Source of the DNA: Candidatus Heimdallarchaeota archaeon
GTDB lineage: Archaea; Asgardarchaeota; Heimdallarchaeia; Heimdallarchaeales; Heimdallarchaeaceae
DNA: 64,000 nt
Reading direction: 5' to 3'
Assembly: GCA_030603365.1 (NCBI GenBank)
Contig: JAUVXV010000015.1
Location: forward strand, 40,421-104,420
Position 1 is the first letter of the stretch; each line of letters opens with the position of its first letter. The position numbers and the translations under genes were made by a program. The notes under the pieces were generated by a model. It had not been told where the DNA came from, made no database searches, and worked only from the letters and a program-made list of their open reading frames with translations. This document shows, in pieces, positions 28,623 through 37,731 of the stretch.

Positions 28623-28862
28623 ATGAGAGATCCTTATAAAACAGCTTCAGAAGTATTGGAAAGGAATAAACAGAACATAATGAATATTAGCGGAGTCCAT
28701 GGTATTGGTGTTGGTAGAGGTAGTGATTATGGTGGAGAAGACAAGCCTTGCTTTGTTGTTTATCTAGATACAAATGCGGATCAATCTGTTATTCCAAAAG
28801 AAATTGAAAATATACCAGTTCATATTGAGATTACTTCTCCTTTCAGAGCTTTGGATGAATGA
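28623..28862 (+). CDS. Stand-alone homologue of the protease N-terminal domain (putative trans-acting prodomain)
   Basis: 79 residues. It aligns with residues about 15-85 of the protease encoded just upstream: 'VHGIGVGRGSDYGGEDKPCF' corresponds to 'VVGVAVGRKIRDGKVTDEPC', 'VIPKEI' to 'ILPEFL', and 'VHIEITSP' to 'VEVQSDV'. A good AGGTGAT ribosome site lies before the ATG. A terminator separates it from the protease gene, so it has its own transcript. It could inhibit, fold or target the protease in trans. That role is inferred from similarity and position only. Confidence 0.72.
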   Translation: MRDPYKTASEVLERNKQNIMNISGVHGIGVGRGSDYGGEDKPCFVVYLDTNADQSVIPKEIENIPVHIEITSPFRALDE

Positions 28863-28996
28863 ACTAAACTTCAAAATAATTACTGTCAACCCTTTACAGA
28901 TTATGTCTACCACAGTTTGCTTCTGACGGTCATTCTATTTCTATCAGAAACAATTTGGACCTTAATGCATGTTCAGTTGATTATTGGTGAAGACTA

Positions 28997-30502
28997 TCAA
29001 TCGAGCTTGTATAGTTTAGTATATTTGGTTGTTAGATAATCAGCAAGATATTTTGATGAAACTTCCTGTCCGGTAATATTTTTTACAAGATCATATGAAT
29101 CCAGTATATTACCTTTTTCAAAAACATTGACTCTATACCAGTTCAAAACTTCCTGTAAATTGCCTTTTTCAATTTGCTGTTCCCAATCTGGCATAGCATT
29201 TGTTAATGTATCGAAAATTTGAGCACCAAATATGTTTCCTAATGTATAAGCTGTGAAACTACCCATCAATCCATCCGACCAGTGAATGTCTTGTAGAACA
29301 CCTTCAGCATCATTCTTTACTTCATATCCTAGAAGAGTTTTCATTTTTTCATTCCAAATCGCTGGTAAATCCTTTACTTCAATTTTTCCATTTAATAGAT
29401 CTCTTTCCAACTCAAATCTCAGAATTATGTGAAAATCATAGGTTAACTCATCTGCATCTACTCTTATTGCAGAAGGTTCAGTTTTATTAATAACTGCAAC
29501 AAAATCTTCTAAGGACACGTCTGCGAAAATATCACCAGTTAATTCCTTAAATTTGGGAAAATAGTATTTCCATAATGATGAACTTCTACCTATGATATTT
29601 TCGTAAAATCTTGCACTGCCTTCATGAACTCCATCACTACACCACATCCCAACTGGTTGATATCTACCGTTTTTACCAACATAATGTTCGTACTCACCAT
29701 GACCAGCTTCATGCATTGTACTCATAACTGCACTGAGAAAGTTATCTTCAAAATATTTGGTTGTTATTCTAACATCATCGTAGTTACCTGTTGTGAAAGG
29801 ATGAACAGTCTCATCTAACCTTCCGCGATCTAAATCATACCCAATAACATTGAGAACATCAAAGTTCAATTTCTTCTGTATCTCTATAGGTACCTTTCTG
29901 GTAAGAATTGACTTATTTGGTTGATGATCAGATTCTGAACATTTTCTGATTAGCGGTACAATGACCTCTTTCAGTGGGTTAACCAAACTCTCAAATTTTT
30001 CTTGGTTCATTCCAGGTTCATTAAAATCCAGCAAGACATCATAAGGATCCATCTCGGGATTCAAGTAATGGGCATATTTCTTGTTGAATTCAACCATTTT
30101 TTCCAAGTCAGATTGAAATATAGAGAAATCAGCTTGATCTTTAGCTTTTTCCCAAGATTCACTCGCGATTACGCCTTGTTTACTAAACTCTCCAACGAAG
30201 TCTGCAGGAATTTTGACTAATTTTTCATACTGTCTTTGAATGAGAAAGATATTCCTCTTTTCCAAATCAGATAGATTCTCATAATCTTTGTGAGTTCGAA
30301 TAATTTCCAAAAGTTCTCCAATTCTAGGATTGATTCTTCTTTCATGTTCCAATTTAGAGATAAGAGCTATTTGCTCTGCTTTTTGTTTCCCTCCTTTCTT
30401 AGGCATAGTTACATCTCTGTCCCAGTAAAGAAACATATTCACTTCGTCTAGTATACAAGCTTCTTTGAAAAGTCCAAGAAGCTCATCGTAGAACTTTCTC
30501 AT
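28997..30502 (-). CDS. M32-family metallocarboxypeptidase (carboxypeptidase Taq type)
   Basis: 501 residues, the usual length for M32. The zinc site HEAGH in STMHEAGHGEYEHY is followed by the third-ligand helix 'VHEGSARFYENI', and the C-terminus has 'IHWSDGLMGSFTAYTLGNIF', all hallmarks of this family. The enzyme trims C-terminal residues from peptides in the cytoplasm. It has no signal peptide and stands alone. Confidence 0.93.
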   Translation of the reverse strand: MRKFYDELLGLFKEACILDEVNMFLYWDRDVTMPKKGGKQKAEQIALISKLEHERRINPRIGELLEIIRTHKDYENLSDLEKRNIFLIQRQYEKLVKIPADFVGEFSKQGVIASESWEKAKDQADFSIFQSDLEKMVEFNKKYAHYLNPEMDPYDVLLDFNEPGMNQEKFESLVNPLKEVIVPLIRKCSESDHQPNKSILTRKVPIEIQKKLNFDVLNVIGYDLDRGRLDETVHPFTTGNYDDVRITTKYFEDNFLSAVMSTMHEAGHGEYEHYVGKNGRYQPVGMWCSDGVHEGSARFYENIIGRSSSLWKYYFPKFKELTGDIFADVSLEDFVAVINKTEPSAIRVDADELTYDFHIILRFELERDLLNGKIEVKDLPAIWNEKMKTLLGYEVKNDAEGVLQDIHWSDGLMGSFTAYTLGNIFGAQIFDTLTNAMPDWEQQIEKGNLQEVLNWYRVNVFEKGNILDSYDLVKNITGQEVSSKYLADYLTTKYTKLYKLD

Positions 30503-30674
30503 GAAGAAAACAGAATTGAAACCTTCTTAAATTTAACTAGAAATGCTACTTTACAACTTATAGCAATTTGCTTCTGTACTTCTGCCATTGCTAAGAAATG
30601 TTCCTTCAAATTCGACCAAAAATCTTCTGATGTAATCTCAAATGATAAAATCACAAATAATTTAGAAATTTGCT

Positions 30675-30806
30675 TCATTCAGGAACCATTTCTTGTGCAA
30701 CATGCTCAAAGTTTGGTATTTCATCTTTCTTAAATGGATACGGAATAAAAACTTCAGTTATTCCAATTTCAACAAACATTTTTCTCTCTGCAAAGAAGCT
30801 AACTTT
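30675..30806 (-). pseudogene. Relic: C-terminal fragment of an unidentified enzyme
   Basis: A frame bounded by a stop at 30807 and a TGA at 30675 encodes protein-like sequence ('FVEIGITEVFIPYPFKKDEI'), which would suit the C-terminal end of an alpha/beta-barrel enzyme, but there is too little to name it. The remainder of 30503-31026 holds only the hairpin repeat at 30834-30910 and the promoter of the next gene. Confidence 0.35.
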
Positions 30807-30833
30807 CTAGATGTTCTTCTTTCTATAGATACC

Positions 30834-30910
30834 TTAGATTTTAGATAATAAGATGTATTCAAAGAGTTTAGAAGCTCCAAGAAGGGGACCTTAATGCAAG
30901 GTTTTCATTT
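30834..30910 (+). repeat. Dispersed intergenic hairpin element, copy 2
   Basis: Close match to 25435-25510, sharing the core AGATGTATTCAAAGAGTTTA and the CCAAGAAG box. Its hairpin is weaker (ACCTT/AAGGT around AATGC), with a T-rich stretch after it. The loop side has changed together with the outer stem relative to copy 1. Confidence 0.5.
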
Positions 30911-31026
30911 CTCATTTTTTCTTTTTTTCTTGATTGTTTGCAGTTTGTTCTAGAAAGATTATTATAGGTATATGACCTCACTAGTCATTGCTAAAGATTT
31001 TTTGGAATCTTTGGTGGCGATTTAAA

Positions 31027-31527
31027 ATGAAATTAGGAAAAAAAACTTTGATGTTAGGAACTTTGCTTCTTCTTTTCTCACTCTCCCTTGGAATGGTACA
31101 GACCGCACAGGCCAAAAATCCGCTTAATTGTACAATTGAATACTGGTTCGTTGGTCATCTTGGGATATCTGATGATGATGGAAGATTACTTGCATGGAAT
31201 GGAACCGTTAGCGGAGATATCAATGGAGAGATATTCTGGTGGATGTATATCCTTGACAAAAAATGCCCACAGGTTACCCACTTCGCGGATGATATATGGG
31301 AGATCCTTGACTCTGAAACAGGTGAACCACTCTTAAGAGGAGATGAACATGGTACAACCACAATCCGTCATGGAAAAAACAGTGTTTGGCGATCGAACGG
31401 CGTAGTAACAGAAGCGTATGGGGACTTCGCAATTTGGTTAGGTCGCAACGCGCACATAAGTGGACACTTTACATGGATCTTCCCTGGCTTCCCAGACTCC
31501 GGTTCGGGTATAATGCGAATAAACTGA
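31027..31527 (+). CDS. Small secreted protein, unknown function
   Basis: 166 residues from the ATG at 31027, chosen because the signal peptide (about 5-29, ending 'QTAQA') begins there. The frame is open 13 codons further upstream. The mature part contains Asn-rich sequon-like sites ('LNCTIEYW', 'WNGTVSG'), alternating beta strands and His residues ('DEHGTTTIRHG'), and has no membrane anchor. No family is recognised. It is probably a beta-barrel or sandwich released from the cell. Confidence 0.7.
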   Translation: MKLGKKTLMLGTLLLLFSLSLGMVQTAQAKNPLNCTIEYWFVGHLGISDDDGRLLAWNGTVSGDINGEIFWWMYILDKKCPQVTHFADDIWEILDSETGEPLLRGDEHGTTTIRHGKNSVWRSNGVVTEAYGDFAIWLGRNAHISGHFTWIFPGFPDSGSGIMRIN

Positions 31528-31761
31528 GTGACAACGAAAGGATTAACGAGATGCTCTTGGCATGGTCCAAGACATCACTTCTTTTTTTATTCATTAGTTG
31601 TTCAGAAACCCGCTTTTTACAACTTTTCTTGGACATTTGGAACAAATATATCAAATTCCTGACAAATAGTTTATAAATAGAATTTGTCATACTGTCATGT
31701 TAAATTAGTTAGAAAGAAAGAAGTATTATCGGGGTTTAAATAGGGAAGTCTAGGGAAAGAA

Positions 31762-33021
31762 GTGATGAGTACTGTTCCTCGAGCAGAAGTCATGGAAACC
31801 AAACACCATCCAGCTTTGAGTAGACTGTGCCATCAAACCAAGAATCTCTACAATCGAGCAAATTATCTGTGTAAACAACAGCGGTTAAAGCAAGGAACTG
31901 TTTCTTCTTATTATGAACTGGATAGAAAACTTAAAACTGAAGCATGCTACCAAGTTCTCCCAGCTCATACTGCACAACACACACTGAAATTAGTAGGAAG
32001 AAACTGGAAAGCGTTCTTTCGAGCAAGAAGAGAATGGAAGAAGCATCCTACACGGTTTTTAGGTCCTCCTCGTCCTCCTCACTACAAACCTCCTACTGGA
32101 GAAACGATAGCTATCATTTCTAATCAACAAGCAAAAATAAGAAATGGGAGACTTATTTTACCCAAGAAGCTTCCCTTTATTCTCAAAACACGATTGAAAG
32201 CAACAGATAAACTACGAGAGATACGCATCATCCCTCGAGGAGTAGGGTACACTGTAGAGATTGTTTATCACAAACATCTTCCCAAACGGGTGCAGAAAAA
32301 CCAGAGGAGGAAAGGTGCACTAGATTTGGGTTTAACCAACCTCGTTACCTTTGTGGATAATATCGGCTCACGACCGATTATTGTCAAGGACGAGGGAAAA
32401 GGAATTAAAAGTATCACACAATATTATTTGAAAAAAATCAGTTTATTACAGGAACAGTATGCACAACAGCAAAGAGTAAATTTGAAAAAAATAACCAAAC
32501 TCAACTATGGTCCTGCTTATTACCGAGCTAAAGAACGATGGAGGAGAAAAGTCAAAGATTGCTTCCATAAGCTCAGCCATTTTTTAGTAGAGTTATGGGA
32601 GAAACGAGGATTGCACACCATTTATATTGGCTACAATCCTCGTTGGAAACAACAGGTAAGGTTACGTAAAAAAACCACTCAACTGTTTGTTATCGTCCCA
32701 TTTCATAAACTAATCACTCTTCTCCAGTATAAAGCTGAAGAAAAAGGCATCATAATCGAGTTAGTAGATGAAAGCTACACTTCCAAATGCAGTTTCCTAG
32801 ATAACGAACCAATTAAAAAGCATCTCAGGTATGCAGGTAAAAGAATTCACCGAGGAATGTTTCGTTCAGCTCAAGGGACTCTTATTAATGCTGATGTGAA
32901 TGCAGCGTACAATATTCTGGTGAAAAGCGATCCGCAAGCACTTCCATCTCGAAGTGTGGGCGGGGTAGGAGGGTACGTGGTTTACCCGCTTAGAGTGAGC
33001 TACCCAGCAATGACACTCTAG
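31762..33021 (+). CDS. tnpB: TnpB-like RNA-guided nuclease / OrfB (IS605 family) with variant RuvC site
   Basis: 419 residues from a GTG (ATG at the next codon). The C-terminal half is a RuvC domain: Asp188 in GALDLGLTNL and Asp378 in LINADVNAAYNIL are the RuvC-I and RuvC-III acids. At the usual RuvC-II position there is TIYIGYNPRWKQ, with no Glu. The nearest candidate is Glu337 in VDESYTSK. The zinc finger that normally has four Cys keeps only one (TSKCSF). These changes are typical of the IS1341-like 'GYNxxWKQ' branch, in which a shifted glutamate has been proposed. TnpB enzymes cut DNA guided by an RNA from the element's right end. Activity here is not certain. Confidence 0.85.
   Translation: MMSTVPRAEVMETKHHPALSRLCHQTKNLYNRANYLCKQQRLKQGTVSSYYELDRKLKTEACYQVLPAHTAQHTLKLVGRNWKAFFRARREWKKHPTRFLGPPRPPHYKPPTGETIAIISNQQAKIRNGRLILPKKLPFILKTRLKATDKLREIRIIPRGVGYTVEIVYHKHLPKRVQKNQRRKGALDLGLTNLVTFVDNIGSRPIIVKDEGKGIKSITQYYLKKISLLQEQYAQQQRVNLKKITKLNYGPAYYRAKERWRRKVKDCFHKLSHFLVELWEKRGLHTIYIGYNPRWKQQVRLRKKTTQLFVIVPFHKLITLLQYKAEEKGIIIELVDESYTSKCSFLDNEPIKKHLRYAGKRIHRGMFRSAQGTLINADVNAAYNILVKSDPQALPSRSVGGVGGYVVYPLRVSYPAMTL
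32971..33020 (+). ncRNA. Possible omega-RNA (reRNA) hairpins at the 3' end of tnpB
   Basis: Two hairpins lie in tandem at the very end of the tnpB frame: GGGTA/TACCC (32971-32987) and a perfect 7-base stem TAGAGTG/CACTCTA (32991-33020). A GC-rich stretch precedes them, unlike the rest of the window. TnpB guide RNAs overlap the 3' end of the gene and end at the element border, so location and structure fit. The guide would begin downstream near the right border. Confidence 0.4.
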
Positions 33022-33320
33022 AAAAGATTATGTTAATATGCCAGTATGACAGAATCAAATCATCATCATTGGTTGTTACATTAATGCTCTACGATATAGG
33101 GGTTAAAAGACTTAGAGTAAGTCGATTTTTATTTGGAATGAAACGCTAAAGAGCAAGAGGTTGCTTAATTTGGCAAACGAAAAAATAAACCATGTGGATG
33201 AAGAACCAGAGTTTGAGGAGATAGATACATCATGATGAAGGGTATGTAACACTATTATCTATATGGGTGGTTTTTAGCGGTATAATAGTATTCCTCAGAC
33301 CTTAATATATGAAGTGAATA

Positions 33321-33464
33321 ATGTTGAGTAAAAAGAAAAAAATGAGAATTAGAACTTGGTATTTCATGAAGGAAACAAAGAGATGGAAAACACAACGCGA
33401 AGAATACAATATACTAGAAACTTTTGGAAAATATTTGACCAAACAATATGTTTTTTATTTATGA
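33321..33464 (+). CDS. Short basic ORF, uncertain
   Basis: 47 codons from an ATG, rich in Lys, Arg and aromatic residues ('MLSKKKKMRIRTWYF' at the start). There is no recognised similarity, and it lies between the insertion element and the DUF438 gene. It may be a small DNA- or RNA-binding protein or chance. The rest of 33052-33491 shows only a short acidic frame ending at about 33234 without a clear start. Confidence 0.2.
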   Translation: MLSKKKKMRIRTWYFMKETKRWKTQREEYNILETFGKYLTKQYVFYL

Positions 33465-33491
33465 CTTGCACAATTTTACGAGTGATTTGCA

Positions 33492-34904
33492 GTGTCAAAC
33501 CATATTATGTCTGAATCAACAAAAATAATAGAACTAATAGACAAATTTCCCTTTCTAGAGGAGCTATTAGTGGAATTAGATCCTATTTTAAAACGCTTTC
33601 AAAACCCTATTATTCGTAAAACTGTGGGTAGAAAAGCTACACTGACTGATGTTGCCAGTCTTATTAATCAAGATCTCAAATCGGTAATTGATTTTTTCTC
33701 AAGCAAAATTGAACAACATATAGGGGATAAAGTGGACGTACAAATTGGTTCAACTGGTAAAAGTGGTTTTGAAGATGAACATGTACGAAAGAAAGAAATG
33801 CTCAAAGCTCTTGTTCTGGAACTTCACGCAGGAGGAGAAAAATCCGCACTGAAAGCTCGGTTCAAGGAAATATTAGGAGATGTAGAGGCTACAGATATAG
33901 CTTCAATGGAACAAGAGTTAATCAATTCTGGAGAGTTAACAGTCGATCAAATCACCTTGTTATGTGATTTACATGTAGGAATCTTTGAGGATTCATTGGA
34001 AAAAAATCTTAGACCTGAAGAATCTCCAGGTCACCCAATACATACTTACATGGAAGAAAATCGTGTTGCTGAAGAGTTGATTGCAGATATCAGAGAAAAT
34101 CCTACTCCTGAATTAATTCACAAACTAGCCGATATTAAGATTCACTATACTAGATTGGAAAACCAACTGTTTCCTATATTAGAAAAGAAAGAGTTCGAAG
34201 GTCCTTCTCAAGTCATGTGGGCAAAACATGATGAGGTTCGACAATTGATTCGTCAAGGAAACGAAGTTGATGCGGAAGAATTTGCTACACAAGTAGAAGA
34301 TATGATTTTTAAAGAAGAAACTATACTTTTCCCCACAAGTTTAGAACTTTTGACCACTCAAGATTGGCAAAATGTGAAAAATGGAGAAGAAGAAATAGGT
34401 TTTGCTTGGGTTTCTCCTGGTGATGAATGGAAACCTATTACTCCAGAAGTTATTCATGAAGTAGAGGAACCTCCTCAATTAGCAGATATCTTGTCTATGC
34501 AGACCGGAAAGCTTACACTTGAACAGATTAATTTGATTATGACTAATCTTCCAATTGAAATATCCTTCATTAATGAGAATGAGGAAGTAGCATATTACTC
34601 GGATACTAAAGAAAGAATTTTTCCCCGTAGTCCTGGTGTTATAGGTAGAAAAGTCCAAAGATGCCACCCACCAAAGAGTCTTGATAAAGTAATGAAGATT
34701 ATAGAAGCGTTCAAGACTGGTCAAAAAGATGTAGCTGAATTCTGGATAAATGTGAACGGTAAATATATTCACATACGTTATTTCGCAATTCGAGATAACT
34801 CTGGAAAATATCGCGGGACATTAGAGGTTATGCAGGATGTTACATCCATTCGAGCATTAGAGGGAGAAAGAAGATTGATTGATTGGGGAGAAGATGCTAA
34901 GTAG
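33492..34904 (+). CDS. DUF1858-DUF438-hemerythrin-PAS redox sensor
   Basis: 470 residues from a GTG (an ATG four codons later is equally possible). Domains in order: DUF1858-like (about 10-75), DUF438 (about 100-165, 'KEMLKALVLELHAGGEKSAL'), hemerythrin HHE helices (about 175-290, with His in 'GHPIHTYMEENR', 'IHYTRLENQLFP' and 'WAKHDEVRQLI') and a C-terminal PAS domain ending 'YRGTLEVMQDVT'. Proteins of this build are thought to sense oxygen, nitric oxide or redox state through the diiron site. It is cytoplasmic, without a kinase domain, so it must signal by partner binding. Confidence 0.88.
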   Translation: MSNHIMSESTKIIELIDKFPFLEELLVELDPILKRFQNPIIRKTVGRKATLTDVASLINQDLKSVIDFFSSKIEQHIGDKVDVQIGSTGKSGFEDEHVRKKEMLKALVLELHAGGEKSALKARFKEILGDVEATDIASMEQELINSGELTVDQITLLCDLHVGIFEDSLEKNLRPEESPGHPIHTYMEENRVAEELIADIRENPTPELIHKLADIKIHYTRLENQLFPILEKKEFEGPSQVMWAKHDEVRQLIRQGNEVDAEEFATQVEDMIFKEETILFPTSLELLTTQDWQNVKNGEEEIGFAWVSPGDEWKPITPEVIHEVEEPPQLADILSMQTGKLTLEQINLIMTNLPIEISFINENEEVAYYSDTKERIFPRSPGVIGRKVQRCHPPKSLDKVMKIIEAFKTGQKDVAEFWINVNGKYIHIRYFAIRDNSGKYRGTLEVMQDVTSIRALEGERRLIDWGEDAK

Positions 34905-35148
34905 AAAGGGAATTTCCTTTTCCTCTTATTTATCCCCCTATGCATTTTTATTAGTCTTCAAGCTAAATAGTTCAAGAGTGTAGAAACAATTGTTTTAATT
35001 GGTTTAAAAATGGATTATATTTTTTATTATTTAGGTTTTTTTAAAAAATCCACGAATCCCCACAATTTAAGACTACAACTCTTTAAAGAATAAAACACTT
35101 AACATTCATAGCTAAAGCTTTTTTAGGTAAGGTTGTGTGTGAAGTGTA

Positions 35149-36225
35149 ATGAGCATTGGGGATCCTAATAAACAGAAGGTTATTTTAAAAGAAACTCTTA
35201 GAAAAATTTCTGAACTCTTACCTTCTGTTAGACTTGAGCAACCACCAATAGAAAATGCTTTGATCATTATTGGTGGTACAGCAAAATCTAGAACCACAGT
35301 ACTATTAGCGGGAGAGTTAAACAAACATTTCAATACTAAAATAGATATTATTCCTTTTTTTTCAGAACGATTAAGAGCTGCAAATGAAGTAACAAAAGAG
35401 AGTTTTGAAGATGCTTTAGCCTTCACTCATGAACATCTAAGTAGTGACGCTTTTGAAATTATAGATCCAGTAGTAGAAACTGCTGAAATGTTAATAGAAG
35501 TTCTGGAGAATGCCTTTAAGAATACAACCTATGATCTAATCATTATTCCTTCTTCATTCATAGGTATGAAAGAAGTACAGATGAAAGAGGAAGATCTAGA
35601 AGAAACAGAAGCACAAGTTATAGTAATAGGAGAGATTTTTGACTATCTTTTAGAAGAAGTAAAAGATATCCCTGTTTTAGTTATTGAAAGTGAGAAAATT
35701 GATTTAAACAAGCTGTGGAAGAACACATGCATTTTTCTCGGTAATAGCACTCAACTAAGTCACATGTGTAATACTGCTCTGAGATTTAGCTTAAAGGACA
35801 CAGAGATTAGAGGTTTAATTAACGTTTCTCGCAGTTATCACGAAGAAAGAACTGATGACGATTTTGAGCAATTTGTTAACAAAAACAAAAAAGAGCTAAG
35901 AAGATTTGTGCAAGCGAATTCTGAAATATTCAAGGAAGTTGGAAAATTTAAAGACTTTAATCATATAACAACCGATAAAATAAGTGTCATAAAAAATCAA
36001 TTAGCATCATGTGGCAAAGATTTAGGATTCTTAATTATTTACATGCCAACAAAACATTCAAGTCTTAAAGGATTCTTTATTGAGTTTTTAGAAGATCCAG
36101 AAATAACTTTTTCAATTTTGATTATAAAAAAGAAGATAACACCTCCTATTAAAGAAAAGCCAAAAGAAGAGATTCCAGAGGAAGAAAAAAGGAGAAAAAG
36201 GGGAGAAAAAAGAAAGAAAAAGTGA
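35149..36225 (+). CDS. Universal-stress-protein-like protein linked to an ion transporter
   Basis: 358 residues. Two alpha/beta segments resemble UspA-like nucleotide-binding folds: 'ENALIIIGGTAKSRTTVLLA' (about 36-56) and a second from about 185 ('TCIFLGNSTQLSHMCNTAL'). A charged Lys/Glu tail ends the protein. The stop is 20 bases before an ArsB/NhaD transporter gene, so the two are likely one operon. A regulatory role for the transporter, as for Usp domains attached to other Na+/H+ exchangers, is plausible. The assignment to UspA rests on fold impression and is moderate. Confidence 0.6.
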   Translation: MSIGDPNKQKVILKETLRKISELLPSVRLEQPPIENALIIIGGTAKSRTTVLLAGELNKHFNTKIDIIPFFSERLRAANEVTKESFEDALAFTHEHLSSDAFEIIDPVVETAEMLIEVLENAFKNTTYDLIIIPSSFIGMKEVQMKEEDLEETEAQVIVIGEIFDYLLEEVKDIPVLVIESEKIDLNKLWKNTCIFLGNSTQLSHMCNTALRFSLKDTEIRGLINVSRSYHEERTDDDFEQFVNKNKKELRRFVQANSEIFKEVGKFKDFNHITTDKISVIKNQLASCGKDLGFLIIYMPTKHSSLKGFFIEFLEDPEITFSILIIKKKITPPIKEKPKEEIPEEEKRRKRGEKRKKK

Positions 36226-36245
36226 CGGATAAAGAAGGGAATTAA

Positions 36246-37646
36246 TTGGCAGGATTGTTAGGAGAGTTACAGTGGATAGGAACAATACTCATTGTAATAA
36301 TCGTTCTAGCCACAATCATATTACTAACAAAAGAAGGAATTGATGCTACAAAAATTACTGCTACTGGTGCTTTAGTGGTTTCAATAACATATCTAATACT
36401 GATGGATTGGAAGAAAGGTTTTGAAGATAACTTAGCATTCGAAACAATATCTGAAGATGTTAATTATTTAGAAGCCTTAGCAAAAACAGTTAATATAGAA
36501 GCTATACTAATTATATTTTCTATAGGTATAATTGTAGCTATTACTAAGGGAGCGGGATTTTTTGACTTTGTATCTTTATATATCGTTAAATTGACTAAAG
36601 GTGATCCAAAAAGATTATTATTAGCATTAGGAGGTACAACATTTTTTGTAAGTATGTTCTTTGACAATCTAAGTGCTATCATTCTACTAGGGTCTTTAAC
36701 AGTAGTTACGTGCAAACAACTAGATCTTAATCCAGAACCATATGTGCTTTTTGTAGGGATTAACACAATTATTGGTGGATTACCTACTCCTGTTTCTTCG
36801 ATTCCCAATATTATTTTCTTTAACTTATATCCCGAGACAGGAATGAGTTTCATCAAATTTACTGCTTATATGTTCCCAATTGCCATTCTTTTCTTTGCGC
36901 TTGCATCTGCCTTTTTCTTCTTTGTTTATAGGAAGCAGCTCAGGATCAAAGTCACTGATGAGAAAAAGGAACAAATAGGAAGAATTAATCCTTGGTCAGG
37001 TATTGCTGATAGAAAAAACATCTGGAAATCATTAATTCTACTTGGCTTTCTTTTTGTGGGATTTATACTTACAAGCATTCCAGGTAATCCTCTAGATGTA
37101 GCTTTAATGGCTTTGATATCGGTCTTTTTCGGTCTTTTTCTATTCAGAACAGATTTGAAACGTTATCTTCGAGAAGGCGTTGAATGGGAGATGATTATTT
37201 TCGCAATTGCTTTATTTGTCCTAATGGGACTTTTAACAGCTGCTGGAGCTTTACTACCATTAACCAATGTGCTTACAGGGGTGTTAGGTACAGAGATAAC
37301 AGTAGGAGGGTTAATTTTGGTAGCAATAATAATCGGTGCTGTTGGATTACCAATTTCAGGATTTTTGAATAGTTTTTCCGCAGCACTTATTTTCTCTTAT
37401 GTCTTTAAGGCTTTACCAGCTGGATTATCAACAGGTTTATGGTTCGGTTTTGTTCTTTCTGGGAATATTGGGGGGGCATTGACACCCCTGGGATCAATTA
37501 CTATTCTAATGTCACTAGAGATACTAAAAAGGGAGGGATATCCTCTATCCTTTCTCAAATATGTAAAAAAGATGCTACCTTTGACATTGGCTTGTGGAGT
37601 GTTAGGTGTTGCCTATTCAATCTTTCTAATAGCTGTGGGTTTGTAG
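36246..37646 (+). CDS. ArsB/NhaD (SLC13-like ion transporter superfamily) permease
   Basis: 466 residues from a TTG with GGGA upstream. It has about 11 membrane helices. The inner repeats carry the family hallmarks 'FFDNLSAIILLGSLTVV' near 140 and 'GGALTPLGSITILM' near the end, as in NhaD, ArsB and P-protein permeases. Likely Na+/H+ exchange or oxyanion export; the residue pattern alone does not decide between them. The preceding UspA-like gene lies 20 bases upstream and probably regulates it. Confidence 0.87.
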   Translation: MAGLLGELQWIGTILIVIIVLATIILLTKEGIDATKITATGALVVSITYLILMDWKKGFEDNLAFETISEDVNYLEALAKTVNIEAILIIFSIGIIVAITKGAGFFDFVSLYIVKLTKGDPKRLLLALGGTTFFVSMFFDNLSAIILLGSLTVVTCKQLDLNPEPYVLFVGINTIIGGLPTPVSSIPNIIFFNLYPETGMSFIKFTAYMFPIAILFFALASAFFFFVYRKQLRIKVTDEKKEQIGRINPWSGIADRKNIWKSLILLGFLFVGFILTSIPGNPLDVALMALISVFFGLFLFRTDLKRYLREGVEWEMIIFAIALFVLMGLLTAAGALLPLTNVLTGVLGTEITVGGLILVAIIIGAVGLPISGFLNSFSAALIFSYVFKALPAGLSTGLWFGFVLSGNIGGALTPLGSITILMSLEILKREGYPLSFLKYVKKMLPLTLACGVLGVAYSIFLIAVGL

Positions 37647-37731
37647 TAACATAGTTTGTTTCAGACAATATCAAGTATTTAAACTGGTAAGGAAAACTTA
37701 AATGTTTTAGGAGAATCTTTTAAGGAATAAA

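Larger units (their letters stand above)
31685..33051 (+). mobile_element. IS605/IS1341-type insertion element, tnpB only
   Basis: It carries a single tnpB-like gene without tnpA, as in IS1341-type elements that need a transposase in trans. A 10-base inverted match TGTCATACTG (31685-31694) / CAGTATGACA (33042-33051) flanks the gene. IS605 elements normally have subterminal hairpins instead of inverted ends, so the exact borders are uncertain. Confidence 0.5.

Noticed and set aside
31386..31690. Open frames on both strands overlapping the end of the secreted protein gene
   Set aside because: They overlap a well-supported gene, have no ribosome site and no protein-like pattern beyond one hydrophobic end.
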